A stretch of 36,757 bases of DNA from Xylanibacillus composti (GCF_018403685.1 NZ_BOVK01000075.1:1-36757); one strand, 5' to 3'. Shown: positions 24,427 through 33,059, numbered from the stretch's first letter. A program made the numbers and translations. Notes: generated by a model from the letters alone, not told the origin.

Positions 24427-26814
24427 TCACAGCTGTTCTTCTAGTATCAATTGTATTTCAAGCCTTTCTTCGGGATATTCCTCTATTAGCTTATTGTACA
24501 ACTCATCATTTTTCTCACCAATCTTATAAAGTGATGCTAAATACCATCTTGCAATTTCTCGGTTAATATAATTCTCAAAAAAATTGGACACCCTTACTTC
24601 TTTCAATACTTCTATCGCTTCTGGATACCTACCGTCTAAATAAAAAACCTTTCCTAGCGTTAAACCCATTTCAAGTTTGGTATTGTAATTATATCCCCTC
24701 ATAATATTTTCGGGCATTTGATTATCTTCATATAAACCCCTTAATTTACCTACATATCCCTCCACTTTATCCCAGTAATATCTTTGTTTGAGATTTTCCC
24801 CATCTCGCCTTGCATGATCTCCTAACTCTAAATGAAGTTGAATTGCGATTTTATATAGTGTTTCGTCCCAGGGAAAGTATTCGAGGTGTCCATCAATCCA
24901 TTCAATAGCTTGATCATACTTACCGCTTGCAATATACAGATTGTATTGTTGATGAATCATCTGCAGATTATATCTATCTACTTTACGTACATTCTGCAGC
25001 AAATTGCTAGCTTCGTTAGCAAATTGTTCATCTTTCGTCTGTGCGTACAATTGCTGTAGCATGTTTATCTTGAATAAATTATACTCTGGATTATTTCCTT
25101 TCAACTTTAATGCTTGATCCAATGGCTTAATTATTTCATTGTAATTTTGGCTCGTTTTTGCGGTTTCAACTGATTGAGAAAACAATTGATTAGCCCGAAC
25201 AGACAAGGAAGTATTTACAAAAACTACAACCGCTAATATTAACATGGTACTAGGAAAAATTAAATTAAACCTACTGATTTTATTTATATTTGCCGTTTGT
25301 AACAAATTTGAATTGTCTCTTGAGACCATGACGCCCAAACAGAAGAAAATCATAACTGATAAATAAACAAAGGACATATCAAAGTCAATTGCGCTGTGAA
25401 ATAATATCGGGAGTGCGAATGAAGGAAATACCCACTGCAACCTGTTATTTTCATCTAAGGACTCTTTATAATAATTCTTAAAGAAAACAATAAATACATA
25501 ACCTACCACACACATGAAAACAAGAAAACCCAATATTCCTGTTTCAATCAAATATTTCATATAAAAGGTATGGGTTTGGTTACTTGTGTAAGGGTAGCTT
25601 TGATATTGCGAATATAGTCTTGTCCAAGCCCCTCCCCCTGCTCCCAATATAGGCGAGTCTTGAATTATCTCGGTAGCATCTTTAATATAAGTTAAACGGG
25701 CATCTTCTTTAATTGCGATATTCGAAAAACCATCTAACCTCTTTTGAATATTATCCGGAAACAGTCCAGATATACTTCCAAAAGTAAAAATAATAAGCCC
25801 AACAATAATTACTCCAAAAAGCAATAGGGTTGGTATTACCCAATTTTTTCCCCATCTCACAATGAGTTCACTATTATTCTTTTCCCATTTCCTGAAAAAC
25901 ATGATTTGAAACGCACATATTAGACACGCAAATACTATCGAAATACCAATTAAAATAGACCAACCCTCTATGGATGACGATTGACTACTCTCGCTTTGTA
26001 CTTTCTCGTGAATTAAAACTATTGGATTATAAAAAATTAAGGATGTACCAAAGGACATAAAAACATAAACCAATATTAACAGTTGCTTTTTCCATTGAAA
26101 TAGAAATAGAAATAGAATCAAAATAATCCCAAAAGTTGCATATCCGCCTCTTGACAAGGTAAGTACAAACGAAAATATTATTGGGAAAATCATCAAAGCA
26201 TGAGGAACAATCTCATACCATTTCCTTGCTTTGAGTAAATATAGTAAGCTAATCATTAGAATCGACGTCATAAAAGCGGCATAGGTATTTGGATATTGAA
26301 ATACCCCTGCCATTCGACCATTTAATACTGCGTCCTGATACTCTGCATTCCCAAACCAATTCATCCATCCATATATAACAACCACATATCCAGATACGAC
26401 TATACCATAACGCAATATCACTGTAACGGCATTATTACTGGTAAAATAAGCTCCTATTAAGAAAAAAATCGCACACAAAATTTGAATATACAGTTCAATT
26501 GAGGCCAGATGCTTTGAAGTTGCGTTCATCATTGATAAAAGATAACATATCGGAATGAACCACACCGCTATTGCTAGAATATCACGATGGTTTTGTAGCT
26601 TCCATTTGGTAAATAGATAAATAGAAACAATTATTAGTGCTACGGATCCCCACATTACCGCTGTGTAAATTGGTCTTTCAAAAAAGAAACTATTTCCGTT
26701 GAATAACCCTTTATAGAAAGGTGCAATAAATATAAAAGCCAATGCAAAGGACAATATTAACCAAAATAAAAAACTTTGATGAGCCTTTTCTTCTTGCATA
26801 TTTCCTTTTACCAT
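24427..26814 (-). CDS. Large O-antigen-ligase-family membrane protein with helical-repeat tail
   Basis: A 795-residue protein. About 12-14 transmembrane helices occupy residues 1-540, with a Wzy_C-type extracellular loop at about 365-430 (AIKEDARLTYIKDATEIIQDS, GAGGGAW, SNQTHTFYMKYLIETG). The C-terminal 250 residues are soluble and TPR-like (YNEIIKPLDQALKLKGNNPEY, SGKYDQAIEWIDGHLEYFPW, LDGRYPEAIEVLKEV), presumably outside the cell. This layout resembles O-antigen-ligase-domain oligosaccharyltransferases proposed for S-layer glycosylation (WsfB type). It may therefore transfer the finished glycan to a protein or to the wall, leaving polymerisation to the smaller protein at 17093. The ATG at 26814 follows GGAGGAG with a long spacer. 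Confidence 0.85.
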   Translation of the reverse strand: MVKGNMQEEKAHQSFLFWLILSFALAFIFIAPFYKGLFNGNSFFFERPIYTAVMWGSVALIIVSIYLFTKWKLQNHRDILAIAVWFIPICYLLSMMNATSKHLASIELYIQILCAIFFLIGAYFTSNNAVTVILRYGIVVSGYVVVIYGWMNWFGNAEYQDAVLNGRMAGVFQYPNTYAAFMTSILMISLLYLLKARKWYEIVPHALMIFPIIFSFVLTLSRGGYATFGIILILFLFLFQWKKQLLILVYVFMSFGTSLIFYNPIVLIHEKVQSESSQSSSIEGWSILIGISIVFACLICAFQIMFFRKWEKNNSELIVRWGKNWVIPTLLLFGVIIVGLIIFTFGSISGLFPDNIQKRLDGFSNIAIKEDARLTYIKDATEIIQDSPILGAGGGAWTRLYSQYQSYPYTSNQTHTFYMKYLIETGILGFLVFMCVVGYVFIVFFKNYYKESLDENNRLQWVFPSFALPILFHSAIDFDMSFVYLSVMIFFCLGVMVSRDNSNLLQTANINKISRFNLIFPSTMLILAVVVFVNTSLSVRANQLFSQSVETAKTSQNYNEIIKPLDQALKLKGNNPEYNLFKINMLQQLYAQTKDEQFANEASNLLQNVRKVDRYNLQMIHQQYNLYIASGKYDQAIEWIDGHLEYFPWDETLYKIAIQLHLELGDHARRDGENLKQRYYWDKVEGYVGKLRGLYEDNQMPENIMRGYNYNTKLEMGLTLGKVFYLDGRYPEAIEVLKEVRVSNFFENYINREIARWYLASLYKIGEKNDELYNKLIEEYPEERLEIQLILEEQL

Positions 26815-26924
26815 TTGAATAAAACTCCTCCAAGTTTTTTTACGACAAGAGAATTTTTCAATGATAGCACAGAAACAAATTCCTACCTACACTGACGCTA
26901 AATTCTTTAATCAAAACTGTCTTC

Positions 26925-27902
26925 TTAATTACCAGCAATTATTTTCACATCATTATATTTCATCATAAATATATTTTCTTTATACTGGCCTATTTGGTTG
27001 CGATTTTGCTCTCCCAGTAAATTGTTTACTATCATCGAAGGGAAATTCACTCCACATTCATAAGCATGTGGATATCCTCCGCCAAATCGAGGATTTATCT
27101 CAGAGATATAGTATTGACCGTTTTGTTTAAAGATATCAATGTCGATCGGTCCGATAAGTCCTGTTTTCTCCACAAATCGATAAATCATATTGAATAATTC
27201 TTCATCTTTGATTGATCTGGACTTGTCTGTCTCACCGGCCCTCATTTTTAGTTTTTCTTTTGCAAACATTGATACAGGTTCTCTAGTGAACATATCTATA
27301 TACACATCAATACCGTACTCTTTACCCTTCATTAATTCCTGTATCATTAAGTCGTTATAACGCTCGAACAACATATCAACCTCCTCTAATGAAGAAGCTT
27401 TGTTTAGATTTAAGCTTGCACTACCCTTAATCGGCTTAACGAATACAGGAAAGTTGATATTACCATTCGTGAGTTCCAAAATAAATTGTTCCTTATCTAT
27501 AAAACTCTTCATAGTATTAAAGCCACTTCCGACTAAATATTGATACATGCTATACTTGTTGAAGCACATCTCTGTGACTTCATATTCAGAAACAATCGGG
27601 ATTGTCCCGATCTCTAAAAAGCTTTTTCTATTCTTCGCAATTATAGATAACTCTGGGTCTATTAGGGATAGAACGCCTTTTATTTCATTCTCACTGCAAA
27701 TTTGTAATATTGTTTCCAGATAATTATTGTCATCAATTGTAGGTACAATAAAATACTTATCGGCATCATATAAAGCAGGTGCAAATGGACTGGAGTCTGC
27801 CGCCATAACCATTCCCTTACCCGCTAATTCGTTTTTGAAATATTGTACGATCTTGTTCCTCGTACCACAACTTAGGATTAATATATTAATTTTCTCACCC
27901 AT
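26925..27902 (-). CDS. ATP-grasp ligase (carbamoyl-phosphate-synthase-like)
   Basis: A 325-residue soluble enzyme. An N-terminal pre-ATP-grasp region (ILILSCGTRNKIVQYF) is followed by a CarB-like ATP-grasp core with FPVFVKPIKGSASLNLNKA, the EYGIDVYID strand and the metal-binding EINPRFGGGYPHAYECG. Enzymes of this type join a carboxylate to an amine through an acyl phosphate. Here the substrate is probably an amino-sugar nucleotide or lipid-linked amino sugar, because the gene overlaps the PLP-enzyme gene by 8 nt (ATGGGTGA) within the glycan operon. Substrates are not known. Confidence 0.82.
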   Translation of the reverse strand: MGEKINILILSCGTRNKIVQYFKNELAGKGMVMAADSSPFAPALYDADKYFIVPTIDDNNYLETILQICSENEIKGVLSLIDPELSIIAKNRKSFLEIGTIPIVSEYEVTEMCFNKYSMYQYLVGSGFNTMKSFIDKEQFILELTNGNINFPVFVKPIKGSASLNLNKASSLEEVDMLFERYNDLMIQELMKGKEYGIDVYIDMFTREPVSMFAKEKLKMRAGETDKSRSIKDEELFNMIYRFVEKTGLIGPIDIDIFKQNGQYYISEINPRFGGGYPHAYECGVNFPSMIVNNLLGEQNRNQIGQYKENIFMMKYNDVKIIAGN

Positions 27903-28845
27903 TCAATAACGCCCCCAAATTGTCAAAAAAAAGAGGTGTACCACCTGTATGAATAAATAAAATGTTTTTGTTCGTAATTCTCTTTTTTCGAATATACGAT
28001 TTCATTCCCCAAAACGCCTTTCCGGTATAAGTCAAATCCAAAGGAATGCATTCCTTTATCATTATATCTTTTACTGTATGAATAACTGAATCATTTATTG
28101 TTCCGTATCCATCAATTATATAATCATCAATAAATTCAATAGAATTTTCGGAGATTCCCTCACTTTTCAACTTTCTTCCATTCAGATAACTTTTTACACT
28201 TTCAATCACTATCTCTTTTCCTCTAGGATTTTTCCGAGCAATACTTACGCCTACAATTTCCTTCTTATGTCCATTTATTATATTGCCACATACTAAACCA
28301 GCCTGTGTTGTACCTGTGCCGGAAGCATGAAATATCATATCAAAACTTATGTTTTGGCTCCTTTCATATTCCACAATTTCATTATAGGCTTCAACATATG
28401 CTTGAGTTCCTATATCTCCATGCCCACCACCTTGTATAAAGTAAGGTAAATACCCCAAACTCCTTAAATGGCTTATTTGATTATTGATTGTTTCTTGAAC
28501 TTCGTGTAACTGACACTTCACTATATTCGCACCGAACATTAGAATCAGTTCAGTATTATTACTTCTGCCATTGGTCCCATTAGGCGATATTATATAACAC
28601 GGTATATTGTTGACAGCAGCAATATTAGCTATCACTCTACAGTGATTGGATTTCTCACTGCCGTAAGTAATAACACAATTTGCACCATTTCTCTTGATGT
28701 CTTCAAAAAACAAGAGAGCCTTGCGCAATTTATTTCCGCCAAATGATAGAGGTAATAAATCATCCCTCTTCACATAAATTGTGTTCCCAAAAAACTCGTC
28801 CTCGAGTTTCTGAATCGGCGTATGGCAATCCAGTCTAATTTTCAT
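27895..28845 (-). CDS. PLP-dependent enzyme of the ACC deaminase/D-cysteine desulfhydrase family
   Basis: A 316-residue fold-type II PLP enzyme. VKRDDLLPLSFGGNKLRKAL contains the PLP lysine K39. GSEKSNHCRVIANIAA, GGGHGDIGTQAYVEAY, FHASGTGTTQAGLV and the C-terminal FIHTGGTPLFFD follow the family pattern. Members act on small amino acids such as D-cysteine or 1-aminocyclopropane carboxylate. Its placement between an acetyltransferase and an ATP-grasp ligase, with overlaps on both sides (11 and 8 nt), suggests it makes or modifies an amino acid used to decorate the glycan. The reaction here is unknown. Confidence 0.82.
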   Translation of the reverse strand: MKIRLDCHTPIQKLEDEFFGNTIYVKRDDLLPLSFGGNKLRKALLFFEDIKRNGANCVITYGSEKSNHCRVIANIAAVNNIPCYIISPNGTNGRSNNTELILMFGANIVKCQLHEVQETINNQISHLRSLGYLPYFIQGGGHGDIGTQAYVEAYNEIVEYERSQNISFDMIFHASGTGTTQAGLVCGNIINGHKKEIVGVSIARKNPRGKEIVIESVKSYLNGRKLKSEGISENSIEFIDDYIIDGYGTINDSVIHTVKDIMIKECIPLDLTYTGKAFWGMKSYIRKKRITNKNILFIHTGGTPLFFDNLGALLNG

Positions 28846-29368
28846 TTATGTTTACACCGTTACTATTCTTTATATAGAGTTTCACATCTAGAGCATAAAT
28901 AAATCTATCAATGTATCTCCCATTGTAAATTAGATCTTTCTTCAGTAATCCTTCCTTTTCAAAGCCAACTTTTCTGAAAAACTCCTGAGCTCTTACATTT
29001 CCGATTTCAGTAAATAGGTAAATTTTTTCTAGCCCTAGTGTCTTGTTTGCTTCACGAATTAAGAGATCAGTTGCCTGTAATGCTACACCTTTACCTAGAT
29101 ATGCTGATTCGCCTATACAAATATAATACTCAGCTTTTCTGTTTCGTTTATCAATATTTAAAAATCCGATGATTCCTACAGGTTTATTTTGATAGAAAAT
29201 CGTATAGTCTATTCGATCGTGTCTTTCTTCCAGAGTCTCATACCATTTTTCTGTTTTTTCTTCAGTTAACGGCAGATCATAATGCAGGTACTTATTGATC
29301 GCAGGATCATTTATCCACTTTACCTTAAAAGGAATATCTCTTTTTTCGAATTTCCTAATATTAATCAT
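28835..29368 (-). CDS. GNAT N-acetyltransferase (RimJ/RimL/PseH-like)
   Basis: A 177-residue GNAT-fold enzyme. INIRKFEKRDIPFKVKWIND begins the fold, SAYLGKGVALQATDLLIREA gives the acetyl-CoA pyrophosphate loop, and GNVRAQEFFRKVGFEKEGLL is the typical helix near the C-terminus. PseH, which N-acetylates 4-amino sugars, belongs to this group, so acetylation of an amino-sugar nucleotide is plausible; acetylation of an amino acid is another option. The ATG at 29368 has GGAGAG six bases before it and overlaps the phosphoglycosyltransferase gene by 8 nt. Confidence 0.83.
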   Translation of the reverse strand: MINIRKFEKRDIPFKVKWINDPAINKYLHYDLPLTEEKTEKWYETLEERHDRIDYTIFYQNKPVGIIGFLNIDKRNRKAEYYICIGESAYLGKGVALQATDLLIREANKTLGLEKIYLFTEIGNVRAQEFFRKVGFEKEGLLKKDLIYNGRYIDRFIYALDVKLYIKNSNGVNINEN

Positions 29369-30014
29369 TGTCAGCTCTCCTGCAATTCGTATATTGATTT
29401 TCAGACAAATATATATTTTCTCGTTTCAATAACTTAAAAATCGTTCCAATCATTATTTTAATATCCATTTTGATAGTAAAACTTTTTACATATTGAAGGT
29501 CAATAAGGATTCTCTCATCCCACGAAACCGAGTTTCTAACCGTTATCTGAGATAATCCAGTAATACCAGGTTTCATACTGAACCTGACTTTTTGTTCTTC
29601 ACTGTAATCTTCATAATTGTATGGATGATGAGGCACCGGCGGCCTGGGGCCTACCAAACTCATATCACCCTTCAACACATTTATTAATTGGGGGAGTTCA
29701 TCCAAACTTGTATCGCGAAGCACTCTTCCAATTCTCGTAATTCTCGAATCTTGGTTACCTCTAACCTTCAATCCATCTCCGATGTTCTCCGCTCCCACAA
29801 TCATCGTTCTAAATTTAATTATTTCAAACACCTGTCCTTCTTTACCTAATCTTAACTGCTTGTAAAAAATACTGCCTTTAGAGTCCAGTTTAATCAAAAT
29901 AGCAATCAGAAACAGAATCGGACTTAAGAATAAGAGTGCCAAAAAACTACCGAAAACATCAATTATCCTTTTGATGAATAGTCTACCAATCTCCAAGAAG
30001 CCCCACCCCAGCAT
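29361..30014 (-). CDS. PglC/EpsL-type initiating phosphoglycosyltransferase
   Basis: A 217-residue small monotopic phosphoglycosyltransferase. A basic N-terminus is followed by one membrane helix (about residues 15-40), then FYKQLRLGKEGQVFEIIKFRTM, the catalytic DE pair in DTSLDELPQL, and GDMSLVGPRPPVPHH. It transfers a sugar 1-phosphate, probably UDP-diNAcBac or a related amino sugar, to undecaprenyl phosphate on the cytoplasmic face, starting the lipid-linked repeat. The start is uncertain: the ATG at 30014 has AAGGA only two bases away, and the reading could begin a few codons later. It is 13 bp from the dehydratase gene and overlaps the GNAT gene. Confidence 0.9.
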   Translation of the reverse strand: MLGWGFLEIGRLFIKRIIDVFGSFLALLFLSPILFLIAILIKLDSKGSIFYKQLRLGKEGQVFEIIKFRTMIVGAENIGDGLKVRGNQDSRITRIGRVLRDTSLDELPQLINVLKGDMSLVGPRPPVPHHPYNYEDYSEEQKVRFSMKPGITGLSQITVRNSVSWDERILIDLQYVKSFTIKMDIKIMIGTIFKLLKRENIYLSENQYTNCRRADND

Positions 30015-30026
30015 TTCCTTAAATTA

Positions 30027-31959
30027 TTAATCTATTTTTTCTTCAAGAGTTGCAACAATCTCCATAGAAGCCTTTATTTTTTCGAGCAACTGCTTTCGGT
30101 CCACTTCTGATTTGTCTATGTCATGTTGATAGGACGGAACAATATCCTTTAATAGAGATCTAATATCGACTGAATATCGACCACTTGTGTTATTGACTAA
30201 AAGTTCAATCTTCCTGAGCTGATTATTCAACTTATTTTGATTTAAATCAGAGGATCTTCCCACAAATATACGATCGTGTTTCGTAGCAACCGCACCTTCT
30301 TCATTGGTTAACAATTCTTCGTACAATTTTTCTCCTGGCCGCATTCCTGTAAACTCAATTTGTATGTCCTTACCAGGTTCCAAGCCAGATAGCCGGATTA
30401 AATCGTGCGCAAGATCCGCTATTTTCACAGGCTTACCCATGTCTAATATAAAGGTTTCCCCCCCCCTTCGTAAGTGCACCAGCTTGAATCACAAGCTGAA
30501 CCGCCTCTGGGATCGTCATGAAATAACGAATCATCTCCGGATGAGTGACTGTAACCGGCCCACCTTGGGCAATCTGTCTCTTAAATAATGGAATGACACT
30601 TCCCCTACTGCCCAAAACATTACCGAAACGAACTGCAGCAAATGATGTCTGACTTTGTGCATTCAAATGCTGGATAACCATTTCTGCAACTCGTTTGGTA
30701 GCACCCATTACACTGGTAGGATTGACAGCTTTATCTGTTGAGACTAACACAAATTTTTTCGTTCCATGTTCATCCGCACATTCCGCAACGATCTTTGTTC
30801 CTAGAATATTGTTCTTGATAGCTTCTATTGGATTTTGTTCCATTAAAGGTACATGCTTGTGTGCTGCTGCGTGGAAGACAACTTCCGGTTTATGTGTAAT
30901 AAAGACTTCTTCCAGTCTGGGTTTATCCTGCACATCAGCAATAATAGGAAATAGCGCTAATTTAGGATAATCCTTCTTCAATTCCATCTCAATTTGGTAT
31001 ATACTGTTTTCTCCATGCCCCAACAAAATTAATCGTTTCGGCTGTACATTTGCTACTTGTCGGCATATTTCGGAGCCAATCGAACCACCAGCTCCTGTGA
31101 CAAGTACTACTTTACCTCTAAGATAGCCAGCAATCTCTTCCATATCCACTTGGACTGGTTCTCTTCCAAGAAGATCTTCCACACTCACATCTCGAATCAT
31201 ATTTATTGTAAATTTACCATGAATCAGATCGTTAACTCTCGGTATTATTTTAATCTGGGTATTTGTCTCTTTACATATGTTAATGATATCCAAGATCTCT
31301 GTGCGTGAAGATGATGGGAGAGCTATAATAATATCCTGTATGCCATATTTCCGTACTACTTGTGGTATATTATGTCTTGTACCTACAATTGGGACGCCCA
31401 TTAACTCGCTTTTCTGTTTATGGGGATCATCGTCAATAAATGCAATAGGATATAAATCAGCTTTGTTGTGTTTAAGTTCTCTAACTACCAGTACTCCAGC
31501 CTCCCCTGCACCCACTATTAATGCTTTGCGGTGATGTGGCTGTATCTTCATGTAATTATCACGGAAAATTCGCCATAGAAATCGGGAAGCACCGACAGAC
31601 ATAAAGATTAATATCGTTGAAAGCAGATAAATACTTCTCGGTACTACGATATGCGCGTAAAAATAATGAACTATAAATTGATGAATGGTATAAAAAAATA
31701 CTGAACCTAATATTGCTCCCTTGAAGATCGAAATCAAATCACCTACGCTTGCATATTGCCAAATGCGTTTGTAAATCTTGAATGAATAAAAGCTAATAAG
31801 CATAAGCACAATGTAAATAGGAATAACATAAGGCAAAACGTTAAAGTATCTATCAACTATTTGAAAATCAAATCTCAATAGGTATGCAGCAAAAACTGAT
31901 CCAGCAATCAACATGGCGTCATTTATTATTAGCGCTGCTATTCTTCCTAACTTCGTCAT
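30027..31959 (-). pseudogene. PglF/EpsC/CapD-type UDP-GlcNAc 4,6-dehydratase, frameshifted at a G9 tract
   Basis: Two reading frames together give one family member. The first (31959 down to 30433) has four N-terminal membrane helices, a first Rossmann segment (LIVGAGEAGVLVVREL), then the dehydratase core with VTGAGGSIGSEICRQ, AAAHKHVPLMEQNP, STDKAVNPTSVMGATK (M in place of the usual Y, then K) and RFGNVLGSRGSVIPLF. At a run of nine G (30458-30466) it enters a wrong frame, reading [10 protein letters not shown] and stopping. The second frame resumes [19 protein letters not shown] to 30027. Eight G would restore a continuous protein of about 643 residues. The ATG at 31959 has AGGAGG eight bases upstream. 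It could be a phase-variable gene, a broken gene, or a sequencing error. A GTG at 30479 that could restart the tail has no ribosome binding site. Confidence 0.9.
30458..30466 (-). repeat. G9 homopolymer tract at the dehydratase frameshift
   Basis: Nine consecutive G on the coding (minus) strand, C on the plus strand, lie exactly where the dehydratase frame changes. Family alignment from memory expects K-G-G-E at this point, which needs eight G. Such tracts are prone to slipped-strand changes. Confidence 0.95.
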
Positions 31960-31978
31960 ATCCAATGCCTCCTAAAGC

Positions 31979-32016
31979 AAAAAACTCATCACATTCCACT
32001 TGTGAAAGTAATGAGT
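31979..32016 (-). terminator. Terminator-like hairpin between wzz and the dehydratase gene
   Basis: On the minus strand a 9-bp stem ACTCATTAC/GTGATGAGT (32008-32016 with 31984-31992, one G-U pair) is followed by a run of six T (31979-31984; the first T is also the last base of the stem). It starts 12 bp after the wzz stop and ends just before the dehydratase AGGAGG site. In a long single-direction operon it should need readthrough or antitermination. Confidence 0.7.
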
Positions 32017-32027
32017 TATGGAGTTCT

Positions 32028-33059
32028 TTAATTGATTTCTATTGATTCCTGACTTTTAACAGCTCTTTCTGCTCTCATATAGTGCATGACTAAAATCACG
32101 AAAATACTGATCATTATTCCTATAACCACTGAAATGGCTATGTTGAGTGTTTTATTCGGCGCAACTGGTTCAGATGGCTCTAATGCAGGTGCTATAAATA
32201 CTGCATTAAATCCACTTAATAAGCGCTGTGAATTATTCGTATTAAGATCTTCCCGCAGAAGCTGCTGTTCTAATTCAGAGATAATGTTGTTATGTCTCTC
32301 AATCTCTTCTTCATAGTTTTGTTTACTTGTCCGTTGCCGAGTCAACTCCAGTGTGATTTCCGAAATTTGTGACTTCAGACTTGTATAGAGTGGATTAATT
32401 GTTTCACTCTCTAGTTGCAACGCTCCTAATTCCCGCTCATTGATCGAGGTTCCTTCGCTAATAATAGCACGTAAATAATCTTCATCTGCTAAGGTTTGTT
32501 TGGTAATCAACTTTTCTGGTGTATTCACTAACTGTGAATTCGCTTCTTCCAATTCGAATGTTTTCACTTTAATCGAGTCTTCCAAAGTCTCAAGTTCTTT
32601 CCGTGCATTTACTATGAGCTGTGAACGGTCAGATATTTCAAATCTGGCCCCCATCTCAAATGCCATTAGGTTCGAAATATCAGTTATTAGTTCCGGTTTT
32701 GGGCCATTTACCCGTAAATTAATATTATTTGTGTTTTCTACTACTTCAACTTTAATACTTTTACGGACTGAATTAATCGAGTACTCATCATGTGGCAAAT
32801 CTAGTTTATTAATAATTCGATTCATCGCTACATCCGTTTTCAGAGATTCTGCAATGGAATTTAAGTATAACTTATGATTCATTTGATCGAGTTGTGAAAG
32901 GTCAACACGCACTGTAGAGACTGCCTCGTAAGTAGGAGATATTATTAAAAAACTGAATATACCTGTTATAATGACCGATACAGCTGTTATCGCAGCTATA
33001 ATCCATTTTCCCTTCCAAAGCACCTCAAGAATTTCCCTCAGACTAATTTCATCTTGCAC
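32028..33059 (-). CDS. Wzz/polysaccharide co-polymerase chain-length regulator
   Basis: A 343-residue membrane protein with the co-polymerase layout. A short cytoplasmic N-terminus (EISLREILEVLWKGKW) precedes TM1 (about 19-40), then an extracellular region with coiled coil (about 150-275), and the proline-rich PALEPSEPVAPNKTLNIAIS motif leading into TM2 (about 298-322). It should control chain length or export with the Wzy protein. No tyrosine kinase domain is fused, and no separate kinase or phosphatase gene is in the window. The GTG at 33059 has GAGGAGAG about eight bases upstream. It is the first gene of the glycan operon, with a good promoter at 33128-33156. Confidence 0.88.
   Translation of the reverse strand: MQDEISLREILEVLWKGKWIIAAITAVSVIITGIFSFLIISPTYEAVSTVRVDLSQLDQMNHKLYLNSIAESLKTDVAMNRIINKLDLPHDEYSINSVRKSIKVEVVENTNNINLRVNGPKPELITDISNLMAFEMGARFEISDRSQLIVNARKELETLEDSIKVKTFELEEANSQLVNTPEKLITKQTLADEDYLRAIISEGTSINERELGALQLESETINPLYTSLKSQISEITLELTRQRTSKQNYEEEIERHNNIISELEQQLLREDLNTNNSQRLLSGFNAVFIAPALEPSEPVAPNKTLNIAISVVIGIMISIFVILVMHYMRAERAVKSQESIEIN

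Noticed and set aside
30027-30479. Independent 150-residue gene
   Set aside because: Its sequence is the missing C-terminal part of the dehydratase and its GTG has no ribosome binding site, so it was merged with the upstream frame as one frameshifted gene.
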